In this document: positions 43,867 to 52,869 of the stretch, piece after piece
How positions within the stretch are numbered: the first letter of the stretch is position 1
Layout of the letters: the number at the start of each line of letters is the position of its first letter
NCBI RefSeq assembly: GCF_900230215.1
Contig: NZ_LT907982.1
Location: forward strand, 744,001 to 808,000
Length of the DNA stretch: 64,000 nt
DNA from: Jatrophihabitans sp. GAS493
GTDB lineage: Bacteria > Actinomycetota > Actinomycetes > Mycobacteriales > Jatrophihabitantaceae
Direction: 5' to 3'
Program-made: the position numbers and the translations under genes
Notes under the pieces: model-generated
Told to the model about the DNA's origin: nothing
The model's database searches: none
What the model saw: the letters and a program-made list of their open reading frames with translations, nothing else

Positions 43867-46830
43867 CTAGCTGGTCTTGGCTGCTGACAGTTTGAGGGTG
43901 AGGGTGTTGTTCGCACCCGGAACGACCAGGTTGAGCAGATCAGTCAACGGACCGCAGTTGGCCAACTTCCCGATGGTGAACTTGGAGGTGACGGTGCCGC
44001 CCTGGAGCAGGCTGAACTTGCCGGTGCCGTCGCTGGCGAGATGGATCTTCGCCGGGGTGGCCGTCGCGCAGGTGCTTGAGGCGAGCGATATGCCGAGCGT
44101 CTTGAGCGAGACGATCCCCAACCGTGCGGTCAGGTCGACCGAGATGTCCCTGGCGTTTGGAGCGACGCTGCCGGAGAGCCCGCCGACCTGTAGGTAGGAG
44201 GCGACCAGCGTCACCGGGACGAACCCGAATACCGTCGAGTTGATGGTGAAGTTCGGAACGGTGGTCTGGCCGGTGAAATGACCGGCGGTTAGGTCCACGT
44301 CCACCGAGATCAGTGCCCCGGAGATCTTCGCCGTCCCGTTGACGCTGGGGACGGTCGCCGATCCGGTCGCCGTGTAGCTGGCCTTAATGTGTGCCGGCGG
44401 CACAACAGGCGTCGGAAGAGGCGTCGGAAGAGGCGTCGGAAGAGGCGTCGCAACCGGCGTCGGATGCGCAGTGGGGATAGGAGTACCCGTCGGCGACGGG
44501 ACCGGCGTTGGCGTCGGTAGCGGGACCGGCGTGCCACCAATGGGCGTCGGGTTCGGCGTCGGTGTCGGCTCTGGTACTCCCCCGGGCGGAACCGTGCCAA
44601 TGGCCGCGTTGTCTCCCGCATTGAAAACACACGGAATGATCCGCTTCGCCGGCGGCAGGACGCTCACCCCGGCTGCGTTCTTCGGGTCCAGGGTCAGCGC
44701 GAAGGTGGTGGGGAAGAGGCTGATGAACCCGTTGGCGGTGGCCTGCAGGGTCAACGTTCCGCCGCTGGCGACCAGGTCGAACGGTGGACCGTCGCCATTT
44801 TCGTTCATCTCCTGCGGTACCGCTGTCGAGGGGAACGTGCCGTTGAAGGCGAGGGCGGACGGGTTGGCATTAGTGGCCGAGAGCCCGAGATCGAGGCTGC
44901 CTTCGACGGTGGTCGCCCCCAAGATCTGGAAGACGTCGGTGGTGGCGGCGTTACCCGGGATGCGCACATAGAAGTCCTTCAGCGTGACCGTGTCACCCGC
45001 CCTGACCGCGGTCGGCACGTTGGCGCCGATGTGCAACTGGTAGTCCTCGCTGCCGGCGACCGGGACGGCGCAGGTGACGCCGATGTCGGAGTTGAAGTTG
45101 GTCGAGGGCGGTGGCGGCCCGGGCGTGGGTGGCGGACCGCTCGGCGTCGGTGGCGGGCCACTCGGCGTCGGGGTGGGGGGTGGCGCGCCCGGCGTCGGGG
45201 TCGGGGGTGGCCCGCCCGGCGTCGGGGTGGGCGAGCCACTCACCGTGGTGGTGAAGATGTCCGAGATGGCCGGGGCATAGCCACTGGCTACCGGCCCGCT
45301 GCCCCAGGTCGCGGACGCCACGATGTTGTGCACCCCTCCGGCATCGGTGAACGTCGCCTGGCAGGAGGCGACGGTATCCGTGGAGGCCAACTGCAGCGGC
45401 GGGCAGAGGACCGTCGACGCTGATCCATCCACCTCGCTGAAGGAGATCGTCGCCCCCGGGGCACTCGCTACCGCGGTGTAGGTCGCCAGCCCGTCGACGC
45501 TGCTCGGGCCGTCGAGGGTGAGGGTCGTCGCCGTGATCGTGCCGCTACCGGTGATCGTGATGTGGCCCAGGTCGTACGTCTGATTGGAGCCGAGGGAACA
45601 GGGAATTGCCCGCTTACTCAACGGCAGCGTGCTCTGCCCCGCCTCATTCTTCGGATCGATGACCAGCGAGAAACCAGTGGGCGAGAGCACCGTCGATCCG
45701 GGTGCCAGCATGATCGCCGTAGTAGAGGTCGCGACACCGCTCACGTCGAACGGAGGTCCGTCCCCGTTGACGTCCACATCCTGCGGAACGGAGGCGGAGA
45801 TGGGCGCGACGGCGGTCAGCCTGCCGGGACTGGCGTCACCTATCGAGGCCGAGAAGCTGATCGATCCGTCGAGGGTGGTGCTGCCCAGAATCTGCAGCGC
45901 GGTCGTGGTCTGCGCGGTGAACGGCACAGTCAGCTTCACGTTCTGCAGGGCGACCGTGTCTCCGACGGCGGCGGTGGGCGGATAGGTCGCCTGAACCTTC
46001 GCGTCGTACTGCTGGGATCCGACGACCGGCAGGACGCAGGTGACGGGCACCGTCGTGTCGATCGTTCCGGCCGGAGCCGGGGTCGGGGTCGGCCCGGGAG
46101 TCGGTGAGTCGGTCGGTCCGGGCGTGATGTGCGGCGTCGGAAGGGGCGGCGTGGGGGCCGGAGTGACCGGCCCGGAGGACGGTATGGGTCCGTTGGTCAC
46201 CGAGATGCTCGCCAGCACTTGGCTGCCGGCGTCGAAGGAACACGGGATATTCCGCTTGGCGGCCGGCAGCACGCTCGCACCGCTGGCGCTCTTCGGGTCG
46301 AAGAAGGCGCTGACCGTGGTCGCGGTGAGCACCGCCGTACCGGCTGACGTGAGAGTCGCCGTCGGCGACGGGCCGGAGGCGCTGATGGTGAAGGCCGGGC
46401 CGTCTCCGTTCTCGTCCTGCTCCTGCGGTACAGCGGTTGTCGGGACCGTGGCGGTGATGGAGAGGTCTGACGGCGTCGCGTGGGTGAGGCTCGCGCCGGC
46501 CGTGATCGACCCCTCCAGGGTCGTCGCCCCAAGGATCTGCAGGGCGTCAGTGGTGGCGACGTTGAGTCGGATGCTGATGTTGAAGTCCTGCAGGGTGACG
46601 CTCTGTCCGACGACGGCGTCACTCGGGATCGTCGCGGTGACTCGAGCGTCGTACTCCTCGCTGCCGGCGACCGGAATCGTGCAGGTAGTCGGAATCGTGA
46701 CATCGATGGTGTCGGCTGAAGCCGGGCCGGCGCCGGCGACCAGGACGGAGGTGAGGCCGGCGACGAGGCCAACGATGGCGACCCCGGTGACTCTTCTCAT
46801 TGTGCGCTCGGACCGGAATGCACTCGGCAT
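43867..46830 (-). CDS. Secreted modular protein D (three R domains, Ig-like domain, C domain)
   Basis: Start 46830 lies eight bases after GAGGGAG; the product has 987 residues. After a signal peptide (cleavage near GPASADT) the order is R1 (about 40-220), PTP linker, R2 (about 258-432, more divergent), an Ig-like domain (LTLDGPSSVDGLATYTAVAS) with two Cys, a long GGPPPTPTPG-type linker, R3, a further PTP/PLPTP linker, and the C domain (TVPSVNGTAKISG, FGFVPVTLVASYLQVG, two Cys). All parts found in A, B and C occur here, so it is the most complete member. No anchor motif is seen. A structural surface role is inferred. Confidence 0.8.
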   Translation of the reverse strand: MPSAFRSERTMRRVTGVAIVGLVAGLTSVLVAGAGPASADTIDVTIPTTCTIPVAGSEEYDARVTATIPSDAVVGQSVTLQDFNISIRLNVATTDALQILGATTLEGSITAGASLTHATPSDLSITATVPTTAVPQEQDENGDGPAFTISASGPSPTATLTSAGTAVLTATTVSAFFDPKSASGASVLPAAKRNIPCSFDAGSQVLASISVTNGPIPSSGPVTPAPTPPLPTPHITPGPTDSPTPGPTPTPAPAGTIDTTVPVTCVLPVVGSQQYDAKVQATYPPTAAVGDTVALQNVKLTVPFTAQTTTALQILGSTTLDGSISFSASIGDASPGRLTAVAPISASVPQDVDVNGDGPPFDVSGVATSTTAIMLAPGSTVLSPTGFSLVIDPKNEAGQSTLPLSKRAIPCSLGSNQTYDLGHITITGSGTITATTLTLDGPSSVDGLATYTAVASAPGATISFSEVDGSASTVLCPPLQLASTDTVASCQATFTDAGGVHNIVASATWGSGPVASGYAPAISDIFTTTVSGSPTPTPGGPPPTPTPGAPPPTPTPSGPPPTPSGPPPTPGPPPPSTNFNSDIGVTCAVPVAGSEDYQLHIGANVPTAVRAGDTVTLKDFYVRIPGNAATTDVFQILGATTVEGSLDLGLSATNANPSALAFNGTFPSTAVPQEMNENGDGPPFDLVASGGTLTLQATANGFISLFPTTFALTLDPKNAAGVSVLPPAKRIIPCVFNAGDNAAIGTVPPGGVPEPTPTPNPTPIGGTPVPLPTPTPVPSPTGTPIPTAHPTPVATPLPTPLPTPLPTPVVPPAHIKASYTATGSATVPSVNGTAKISGALISVDVDLTAGHFTGQTTVPNFTINSTVFGFVPVTLVASYLQVGGLSGSVAPNARDISVDLTARLGIVSLKTLGISLASSTCATATPAKIHLASDGTGKFSLLQGGTVTSKFTIGKLANCGPLTDLLNLVVPGANNTLTLKLSAAKTS

Positions 46831-46849
46831 GAGTTCGCTCCCTCGAACC

Positions 46850-46908
46850 GCGACGAGCACCGAGGGGCAACCCCGCGTTGCCCCCACCTGCGGATGCGCA
46901 CTCGTCGC
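46850..46908 (-). promoter_or_regulatory. Structured 5' leader of gene D
   Basis: In the mRNA, GCGACGAG (46901-46908) pairs perfectly with CTCGTCGC (46850-46857). Inside is a second hairpin, GGGGCAAC/GTTGCCCC (46864-46871 with 46877-46884). The first arm starts seven bases after the -10 box; GAGGGAG follows the second arm. Confidence 0.7.
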
Positions 46909-46915
46909 AGGGTTG

Positions 46916-46944
46916 AAGCTACGGAGCAGTAACCCAGAACACAA
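46916..46944 (-). promoter_or_regulatory. Promoter of gene D (family type)
   Basis: Minus strand: TTGTGT (46939-46944), 17 bases ending in TCCG, TAGCTT (46916-46921). Confidence 0.65.
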
Positions 46945-47033
46945 TGGTTTTACATGCCGAACTGCTGGTAATTGGAAATTCTTCCAATACCGGGTGGTAC
47001 GTCAACGTTTTATTGGTATTTTTGGACACCCGT

Positions 47034-47696
47034 TCAGGCTGGCGCATCCGCCAAGACGGCCGCCGGCCGGGAGACCCCCAGGCGCGAGGCACCGGCATCG
47101 ATCATCGCCAGCGCCTGCGCGGTGGTGGCGATTCCACCCGACGCCTTAACCCCGAGCCGGTCCCCGACGGTCGTCCGCATCAACTGGACCGCCGCCGTGG
47201 ATGCTCCGCCGCTGGGGTGGAAGCCGGTGGAGGTCTTGACGTAGTCAGCTCCGGCCGCCTCGGCAGCTCGGCAGCAGGCCACGATCTCATCGTCGGTGAG
47301 CGCCGCCGATTCGATGATGACCTTCAGCAGCACCGGGGAGGCGGGCCTAACCGCCGCGATCTCTGCGGTGACGGCCTCCCACTGCTGGGCCTTCACCAGT
47401 GCGAGGTTCACCACCATGTCGATCTCCGCCGCTCCGGCCTCGACCGCGGCCGCCGCCTCGACGGCCTTCACCGTCGCCTCGTGGGCACCTGACGGGAACC
47501 CGCAGACGGTGGCCAGCGCAACCGTCGACGGCAGGACCGCGGCGGCGACACTCACCAGCGACGGCGAGACACAGACGGCGAAGCCCCCGACCTCGACCGC
47601 CGTCGCGCAGAGCGACTCGACGTCGGCCGCAGTCGCGGTCGGCGCCAATAGGGTGACGTCCAGGTACTTCGCCAGTTCGGATCGGGAGAGGCTCAT
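47034..47696 (-). CDS. deoC: Deoxyribose-phosphate aldolase
   Basis: The 220-residue TIM-barrel aldolase splits 2-deoxyribose-5-phosphate into glyceraldehyde-3-phosphate and acetaldehyde. [41 protein letters not shown] and the Schiff-base lysine in [15 protein letters not shown] are all present, as is VKASGGI. The usual DHT near the start reads DVT. It is seven bases downstream of uraH, in a minus-strand unit uraD-uraH-deoC, which combines base and deoxyribose catabolism. Confidence 0.93.
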   Translation of the reverse strand: MSLSRSELAKYLDVTLLAPTATAADVESLCATAVEVGGFAVCVSPSLVSVAAAVLPSTVALATVCGFPSGAHEATVKAVEAAAAVEAGAAEIDMVVNLALVKAQQWEAVTAEIAAVRPASPVLLKVIIESAALTDDEIVACCRAAEAAGADYVKTSTGFHPSGGASTAAVQLMRTTVGDRLGVKASGGIATTAQALAMIDAGASRLGVSRPAAVLADAPA

Positions 47697-47702
47697 CGCC
47701 GG

Positions 47703-48023
47703 TTAACTTCCTCGGTAGGTGGAGTAGGCGTAAGGGCTTAGCAAGACCGGTACGTGGTAGTGCTGAGAAGCGTCCCGCACCCGGAAGGCGATGGCCACCT
47801 CCGGATAGAAGGTGTTCTCGGCGAAGACCTGCTCGACGTCGAAGGTGAGCCGGTAGATCCCGGCGCCCAGGTCGGGAGCGAGATCGGCGATCCGGCCGTC
47901 TTCGCTGGTCGTCCGCTGCTCGATCGGGCGCCAACCGTCGTCGCCGCGCTGCTCCAGCAGCACCGGCATCCCGGCCACCGGGCGTCCGGTGACCGAGTTG
48001 AGGACGTGCGTGGAGAGGCTCAT
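47703..48023 (-). CDS. uraH: 5-Hydroxyisourate hydrolase
   Basis: The 106-residue transthyretin-like enzyme has the N-terminal STHVLNSVTGRPVAGM, the mid-protein TTSEDGRIADL (catalytic Arg region), HYHVPVLLSPYAYSTYRGS with the diagnostic C-terminal YRGS and the catalytic His. It hydrolyses 5-hydroxyisourate from uricase to OHCU. It lies three bases after uraD. Confidence 0.95.
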   Translation of the reverse strand: MSLSTHVLNSVTGRPVAGMPVLLEQRGDDGWRPIEQRTTSEDGRIADLAPDLGAGIYRLTFDVEQVFAENTFYPEVAIAFRVRDASQHYHVPVLLSPYAYSTYRGS

Positions 48024-48026
48024 CGG

Positions 48027-48581
48027 CTACAGCGCAATCGTATCGTCGTCGGGGCTAAACGACTTAGCCAAGCGCAGACGGACGATCTTCCGCAGCTCGG
48101 TGGCGACCACGTCCCGTTCGCTCTCCTCATCATTGACCAGGCGCGCGTTGAGGTTCATCAGCATCTCGTCGGTGCTCAGACCGGTGGCACAGATCAGGAA
48201 GACGAAACCGAACTTCTCCTCGTAGAGCCGGTTACCGTCCAGCAACTCGCTGCGGGTGGCCTCATCGACCCCGGCGGCGCCGGCCTGCTCGGCCCGCGAC
48301 CAACCGGACTCCCGGTCAGCACCGCCGACCCGCTCGCCGATGCGCGGGTGGGCGTCGAGCGCCTCCAGCACGTCCTCCCAGCCCAGACCGGCTAGCACCT
48401 GATCGGAGGCGGCGGTGAGAACCTCCAGGGTTGCGAAGGGGCGGGCGTTGACCACCTCGGTGATCCAGCGCCGGCTGGCGCAGCAGGGCAGCAGCTCGGC
48501 CGCCGCATCGATCGCGGTGGCGCCGTCGAATTCGCCCACGGTCAGGGTCGGCGGCGCAGTCGCACCGTTGGCCTCGCTCAT
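48027..48581 (-). CDS. uraD: OHCU decarboxylase
   Basis: The 184-residue all-helical enzyme converts 2-oxo-4-hydroxy-4-carboxy-5-ureidoimidazoline to S-allantoin. The catalytic His in LDAHPRIGERVGG, the SRAEQAG motif, and YEEKFGFVFLICATGLSTDEML are all intact. An AGGTG site five bases upstream supports ATG 48581. It starts the minus-strand unit uraD-uraH-deoC and is divergent from allB. Confidence 0.93.
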   Translation of the reverse strand: MSEANGATAPPTLTVGEFDGATAIDAAAELLPCCASRRWITEVVNARPFATLEVLTAASDQVLAGLGWEDVLEALDAHPRIGERVGGADRESGWSRAEQAGAAGVDEATRSELLDGNRLYEEKFGFVFLICATGLSTDEMLMNLNARLVNDEESERDVVATELRKIVRLRLAKSFSPDDDTIAL

Positions 48582-48814
48582 GCCATCACCTGTTCTTCCT
48601 CCGCTGGTATCTCATCAACGGTTGCTCGGGCTGGTCGCTACCAGTCGGATATACCTGTACCGAACGCTATCCGAAACATTTCCGACGTACCGTGGGCCCC
48701 GGCGAAGCTGCTGCGGGTGGTCCGGAATGGGCACCTGCGAAGGCAACTCGCACTTCATGCAAGCCAGCAGCCACCTCGGGCGACGGCGCCGGAGAAGAAC
48801 GTAGGGGGTGCACT
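48582..48814. promoter_or_regulatory. Divergent control region between uraD and allB
   Basis: This 233-base gap must hold the promoters of both ureide units. I see CGGATA and TATCCG 16 bases apart (around 48645-48672), a possible weak operator, and AGGGGGTG before the allB start, but no convincing hexamer pairs. The half nearer allB is open in the allB frame but has no start support. Confidence 0.35.
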
Positions 48815-50209
48815 GTGGGGTCCGCGGTCCGCGCTGTTCGAGCGCGCCGAATCGTCAGCGCCGACGGTGAAGTACCGGGCCTGCTGCGGTTGCGCGATGG
48901 AGTCGTCGAATCGATCCACCCCTTCGACGAGATGGCCGGGTTGGTCGGGTTATCGGAGGCGGAGATTCTCACCGTCGACGACAGCTGCGTGCTGCTGCCC
49001 GGCCTGGTCGACACCCACGTCCACGTGAACGAGCCCGGACGCACTGAGTGGGAGGGCTTCGCCACCGCGACCGCGGCCGCCGCCGCCGGCGGTGTAACGA
49101 CGCTGGTCGACATGCCGCTCAACAGCATCCCCCCGACGACCACCAAAGCCGGCCTGCAGGCCAAGCGGACCGCGGCCACCGGGCAGACCCAGATCGACGT
49201 CGCATTCTGGGGCGGCGCGGTGCCGGGCAACGTGGAGGATCTAGAACCGCTCTGGAATTCCGGAGTGGTTGGCTTCAAGTGCTTCCTCCTGCCATCCGGG
49301 GTCGAGGAGTTTCCACCGCTGAGTCCCACCGAGTTGCACGAGGCGATGGCCCGGATCAGCTCGTTCGGCGGGCTGCTCATCGCCCACGCGGAGGAGCAGT
49401 CGGTGCTCGACGCCGCACCTGCCCCCAACGGCCGTAGCTACCACGACTTCATGAACTCACGTCCGCCGGCGGCGGAGTCCACCGCCATCGCGCTGCTGCT
49501 CAACGCGGTGCGGGCCACCGGCTGCCGCACCCACATCGTGCACCTCTCGGCGGCCAGCGCATTGCCGCTCATCGCCGCGGCCAAGGCCGAGGGGCTGCCG
49601 CTTACCGTCGAGACCTGCCCGCACTACCTGGTACTCACCGCCGAGACGATCCCGGACGGAGCGACCCAGTTCAAATGCTGCCCGCCGATCCGCGAGGAGG
49701 CGAACCGGGAGCTGCTCTGGCAGGCCCTGCAGGATGGGCTGATCGACTGCGTGGTCAGCGACCACTCGCCGTGCACACCGGACCTCAAACTCCTCGACGT
49801 CGGCGACTTCGGGGCGGCCTGGGGCGGGATCGCCTCAGTGCAGCTCGGCCTGCCGGTGATGTGGACGGCCGCCTCCGAGCGCGGCCTTCAGCTGAGTGAC
49901 CTGGTGCGCTGGATGGCGGTGCGACCGGCCGCGCTGGCCGGCCTCGGCCTGCGCGGCACGCTGCAACCCGGTGCCAGTGCCGACTTCAGCATCTTCGCCC
50001 CCGACGAGACCTTCACCGTCGATGTGGCCGCGCTCCGGTATCGCAATCCGATCAGCCCGTATGCGGCGACTACGCTTCGCGGCGTGGTGAAGCAGACCTA
50101 CCTGCGCGGCGAGCTGATCGACGGCAAGAGTGTGCCTGGGCGCCTCATCGAGCGTGAGAACGCGCAGCAGACTGGCCCGCAGAACGACATGCAACGGAGC
50201 ACCTCATGA
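48815..50209 (+). CDS. allB: Allantoinase
   Basis: The 464-residue amidohydrolase starts at GTG 48815 (AGGGGGTG just upstream); the frame is open further upstream without support. Metal ligands appear in DTHVHVNEPGRTEWEGF, the carbamylated lysine in GFKCFLLPSG, HIVHLSAA, CPHYLVL and VSDHSPCTPD. It opens the hydantoin ring of S-allantoin to give allantoate. Its stop overlaps alc by four bases. Confidence 0.93.
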   Translation: MGSAVRAVRARRIVSADGEVPGLLRLRDGVVESIHPFDEMAGLVGLSEAEILTVDDSCVLLPGLVDTHVHVNEPGRTEWEGFATATAAAAAGGVTTLVDMPLNSIPPTTTKAGLQAKRTAATGQTQIDVAFWGGAVPGNVEDLEPLWNSGVVGFKCFLLPSGVEEFPPLSPTELHEAMARISSFGGLLIAHAEEQSVLDAAPAPNGRSYHDFMNSRPPAAESTAIALLLNAVRATGCRTHIVHLSAASALPLIAAAKAEGLPLTVETCPHYLVLTAETIPDGATQFKCCPPIREEANRELLWQALQDGLIDCVVSDHSPCTPDLKLLDVGDFGAAWGGIASVQLGLPVMWTAASERGLQLSDLVRWMAVRPAALAGLGLRGTLQPGASADFSIFAPDETFTVDVAALRYRNPISPYAATTLRGVVKQTYLRGELIDGKSVPGRLIERENAQQTGPQNDMQRSTS

Positions 50210-51261
50210 CCGAAGACTTCCGAGCCCTTCCCGATCTGGCCAGTGGCGCCCTCGGCGGAGCCGTGGTCTGGTGCAACGACGAGTTCTACGCCGACGCCTT
50301 CAACCTGGTGAGCCCCGGCAAGCCGACGCACGATCCAGCGGACTTCAACACCAAGGGGAAGATCTATGACGGCTGGGAGACCCGACGGCGTCGCGACCCG
50401 GCCCGCGACGGTGACTCCCACGGACTGGCCGACTGGGCCATCGTGCGGCTGGCGACCCCAGCGGTGGTGCGCGGGGTGAATGTCGATACTTCCTTCTTTC
50501 GCGGCAACTTCCCGCCGTTCGCCTCGGTCGAGGCCGCCACGATGCTCGGCCATCCGACGCTCGAGGACCTCGAGAACGCGCAGTGGTTCACCGTTGTCGA
50601 GAAGACCGGCCTGGAGGGCGACTCGGCCAATGTGATCGCCGCCGAGCCGGGGAATCAGCTGGTGACCCACGTTCGCCTGACGATCTACCCCGACGGGGGT
50701 GTGGCCCGCTTCCGGGTCTACGGGGAGGCGCTGCCCGATCCGCGCTTCCTCGGCGGCCGAATCGATCTGGGTGCGACCATCAACGGTGGACGGATCACCG
50801 GCTGTTCCAACATGTTCTACAGCTCGCCGGCCAACGTTCTGGCCCCGGGACGCGCCGCGATCATGTCCGACGGCTGGGAGACCGCGCGGCGCCGTGACGA
50901 CGGCAATGACTGGCTGATCGTCGATCTCGGTGCCGCCGGGGTGCTGCACAACGTGGTGATCGACACCCTTCGTTTTGTTGGCAATGCGCCTGGCTGGGCT
51001 CGTCTCACCGATGCCGATACCGGTGAGGAGTTGCTGGAGTACACCGCGCTGCTGCCCGACTCCGAGCATCGATTCCGAATCGCCTCGGAGTCGGTGGTCT
51101 CACGGGTTCGCCTGGACATCTACCCGGATGGCGGCATCTCCCGGTTGCGTATCAACGGGCAGGTCTCGGCGGCGGCCGGCGAGGAGTACGGCGCCCGCTG
51201 GCTTTCGATGCTGCCGCCGGATCAGGCAAAGTTGTGCGACACCGCCGAATTCTTCGAGTAG
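50206..51261 (+). CDS. alc: Allantoicase
   Basis: The 351-residue protein consists of two allantoicase repeats (about 20-170 and 190-335), each with a DGWET(R/A)RRR segment (YDGWETRRRRD; SDGWETARRRDDG) and (L/I)TIYPDGG/LDIYPDGG(V/I)(A/S)R(F/L)R. It splits allantoate to ureidoglycolate and urea. It is coupled to allB and followed by malate synthase after 12 bases. Its urea is the likely substrate of the urease at 11.7-16.2 kb. Confidence 0.95.
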   Translation: MTEDFRALPDLASGALGGAVVWCNDEFYADAFNLVSPGKPTHDPADFNTKGKIYDGWETRRRRDPARDGDSHGLADWAIVRLATPAVVRGVNVDTSFFRGNFPPFASVEAATMLGHPTLEDLENAQWFTVVEKTGLEGDSANVIAAEPGNQLVTHVRLTIYPDGGVARFRVYGEALPDPRFLGGRIDLGATINGGRITGCSNMFYSSPANVLAPGRAAIMSDGWETARRRDDGNDWLIVDLGAAGVLHNVVIDTLRFVGNAPGWARLTDADTGEELLEYTALLPDSEHRFRIASESVVSRVRLDIYPDGGISRLRINGQVSAAAGEEYGARWLSMLPPDQAKLCDTAEFFE

Positions 51262-51273
51262 ATAGGTAGTCCC

Positions 51274-52839
51274 ATGGTCGACCACGTCGCGGTATCCGGG
51301 CCACCGGTCGAGCGCTCCGAGGAGATCCTCACCGAGGGTGCGCTCTCCTTCGTCGCGATGCTGCACCATGCCTTCGCCGATCGCCGCAACAAGCTTCTCG
51401 AGTTGCGCGAGGAGCGTCGGGCCGAGGTGGCCCGCACCGGCCGGCTCGACTACCTCCCGGAGACAGCCGATATTCGCTCGGGATTCTGGCGCGTTGCCCC
51501 GGCGCCGGCCGACCTGCTGGATCGGCGGGTCGAGATCACCGGGCCGACCGAGCGAAAGATGATGATCAACGCGCTCAACTCGGGAGCCAAGGTATGGCTG
51601 GCCGACCTGGAGGACGCCAACACGCCGCATTGGCAGAACGTCATATCCGGTCAGGTGAATCTCCGTGACGCCACCGCCGGAACCGCTTCCTTCACCAACC
51701 CGGACGGGCGCGTCTACGCACTACGCACCGACGCGCCGCTGGCCACCATCGTGGTGCGCCCCCGGGGCTGGCATCTGGACGAGCGGCACATCACGATCGA
51801 CGGATTCCCGGCCATCGGCGCCCTGGTCGACTTCGGCCTGCACTTCTATCACAACGCGAATGCGCTGATAAACAAGGGATCCGGGCCGTATTACTACCTC
51901 CCCAAGATGGAGAGCCACCAGGAGGCGAGACTCTGGAATCAGGTGTTCCGCCTCGCCCAGTCGACGCTCGGCATCGATCACGGCACGATCCGCGCAACCG
52001 TGCTCATCGAGACAATTCCGGCCGCCTTCGAGATGTCGGAGATCCTCTACGAGCTGCGGGAGCACGCCTCCGGCCTGAACGCCGGCCGCTGGGACTACCT
52101 CTTCAGCATCATCAAGTATTTCCGGGATGCCGGCTCCGAGTTCGTCCTCCCCGACCGCGGTGACATCACCATGACGGCCCCGTTCATGCGCGCCTACACC
52201 GAACAGTTGGTACGTACCTGTCACGCCCACGGGGCGTTCGCGATGGGCGGCATGGCCGCCTTCATCCCGTCCCGCCGCGACGCCGAGGTGAACGCCATCG
52301 CCTTCGCCAAGGTGCGCGAGGACAAGCTCCGTGAGGCGAACGGGGGCTTCGACGGCTCCTGGGTGGCCCACCCCGACCTGGTCCCGGTGGCCCAGGAGGT
52401 CTTCGACGAGGTGCTCGGCTCCGCACCCAATCAACTACGGGTAAACGACGAGACGACCCCGGAGACGGTCGGGCTCATCGACCTCTCCGGCGTCCCCGGA
52501 TCGGTCACCAGCGCGGGCCTGCGGGCCAACATCGATGTCGGCGTCCGCTACCTGGCGGCCTGGCTCGGCGGACTGGGTGCGGTCGCGATCCACAACCTCA
52601 TGGAGGACGCGGCGACCGCCGAGATCTCCCGCTCCCAGATCTGGCAGTGGGTCCACGGTTCGGTGGTGCTGGCCGACACCGGCGAGACGGTGACGTCCGA
52701 GCTGGTGGCGAAGATTCTGGCCGAGGAGGCCTTCGATGATCCGCACTACGAGCAGGCCCGCGAGCTCTTCGAGCAGGTCGCGCTAGCCGATGACTTCGCC
52801 CCGTTCCTCACGGTCCCGGCCTACGACCTCATCGACTGA
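51274..52839 (+). CDS. aceB: Malate synthase A
   Basis: The 521-residue enzyme condenses glyoxylate with acetyl-CoA. LADLEDANTPHWQN, RPRGWHLDERH, PKMESHQEARLW, LIETIPAAFEM and the signature GLNAGRWDYLFSIIK are all present, with AMGGMAAFIPSR near the active site. It is the A isoform by length (the G form is about 720 residues). Its place after allB-alc shows its job here: using the glyoxylate from allantoin, not only the glyoxylate shunt (no aceA in view). Confidence 0.95.
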   Translation: MVDHVAVSGPPVERSEEILTEGALSFVAMLHHAFADRRNKLLELREERRAEVARTGRLDYLPETADIRSGFWRVAPAPADLLDRRVEITGPTERKMMINALNSGAKVWLADLEDANTPHWQNVISGQVNLRDATAGTASFTNPDGRVYALRTDAPLATIVVRPRGWHLDERHITIDGFPAIGALVDFGLHFYHNANALINKGSGPYYYLPKMESHQEARLWNQVFRLAQSTLGIDHGTIRATVLIETIPAAFEMSEILYELREHASGLNAGRWDYLFSIIKYFRDAGSEFVLPDRGDITMTAPFMRAYTEQLVRTCHAHGAFAMGGMAAFIPSRRDAEVNAIAFAKVREDKLREANGGFDGSWVAHPDLVPVAQEVFDEVLGSAPNQLRVNDETTPETVGLIDLSGVPGSVTSAGLRANIDVGVRYLAAWLGGLGAVAIHNLMEDAATAEISRSQIWQWVHGSVVLADTGETVTSELVAKILAEEAFDDPHYEQARELFEQVALADDFAPFLTVPAYDLID

Positions 52840-52869
52840 CCGGCCGTCGCGAATGGAAGCGATTCACCC

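Noticed and set aside
37732-46830. Array proteins as sortase substrates
   Set aside because: C-termini (for example LTLKLATKG) lack an LPxTG or LAxTG motif, a hydrophobic helix and a basic tail.
39737-46908. Leaders of genes A-D as cyclic-di-GMP or cyclic-di-AMP riboswitches
   Set aside because: I could not find the conserved cores of GEMM-I/II or ydaO in the 57-61-base leaders, which are also too short for ydaO. A covariance-model scan with Infernal would settle it.
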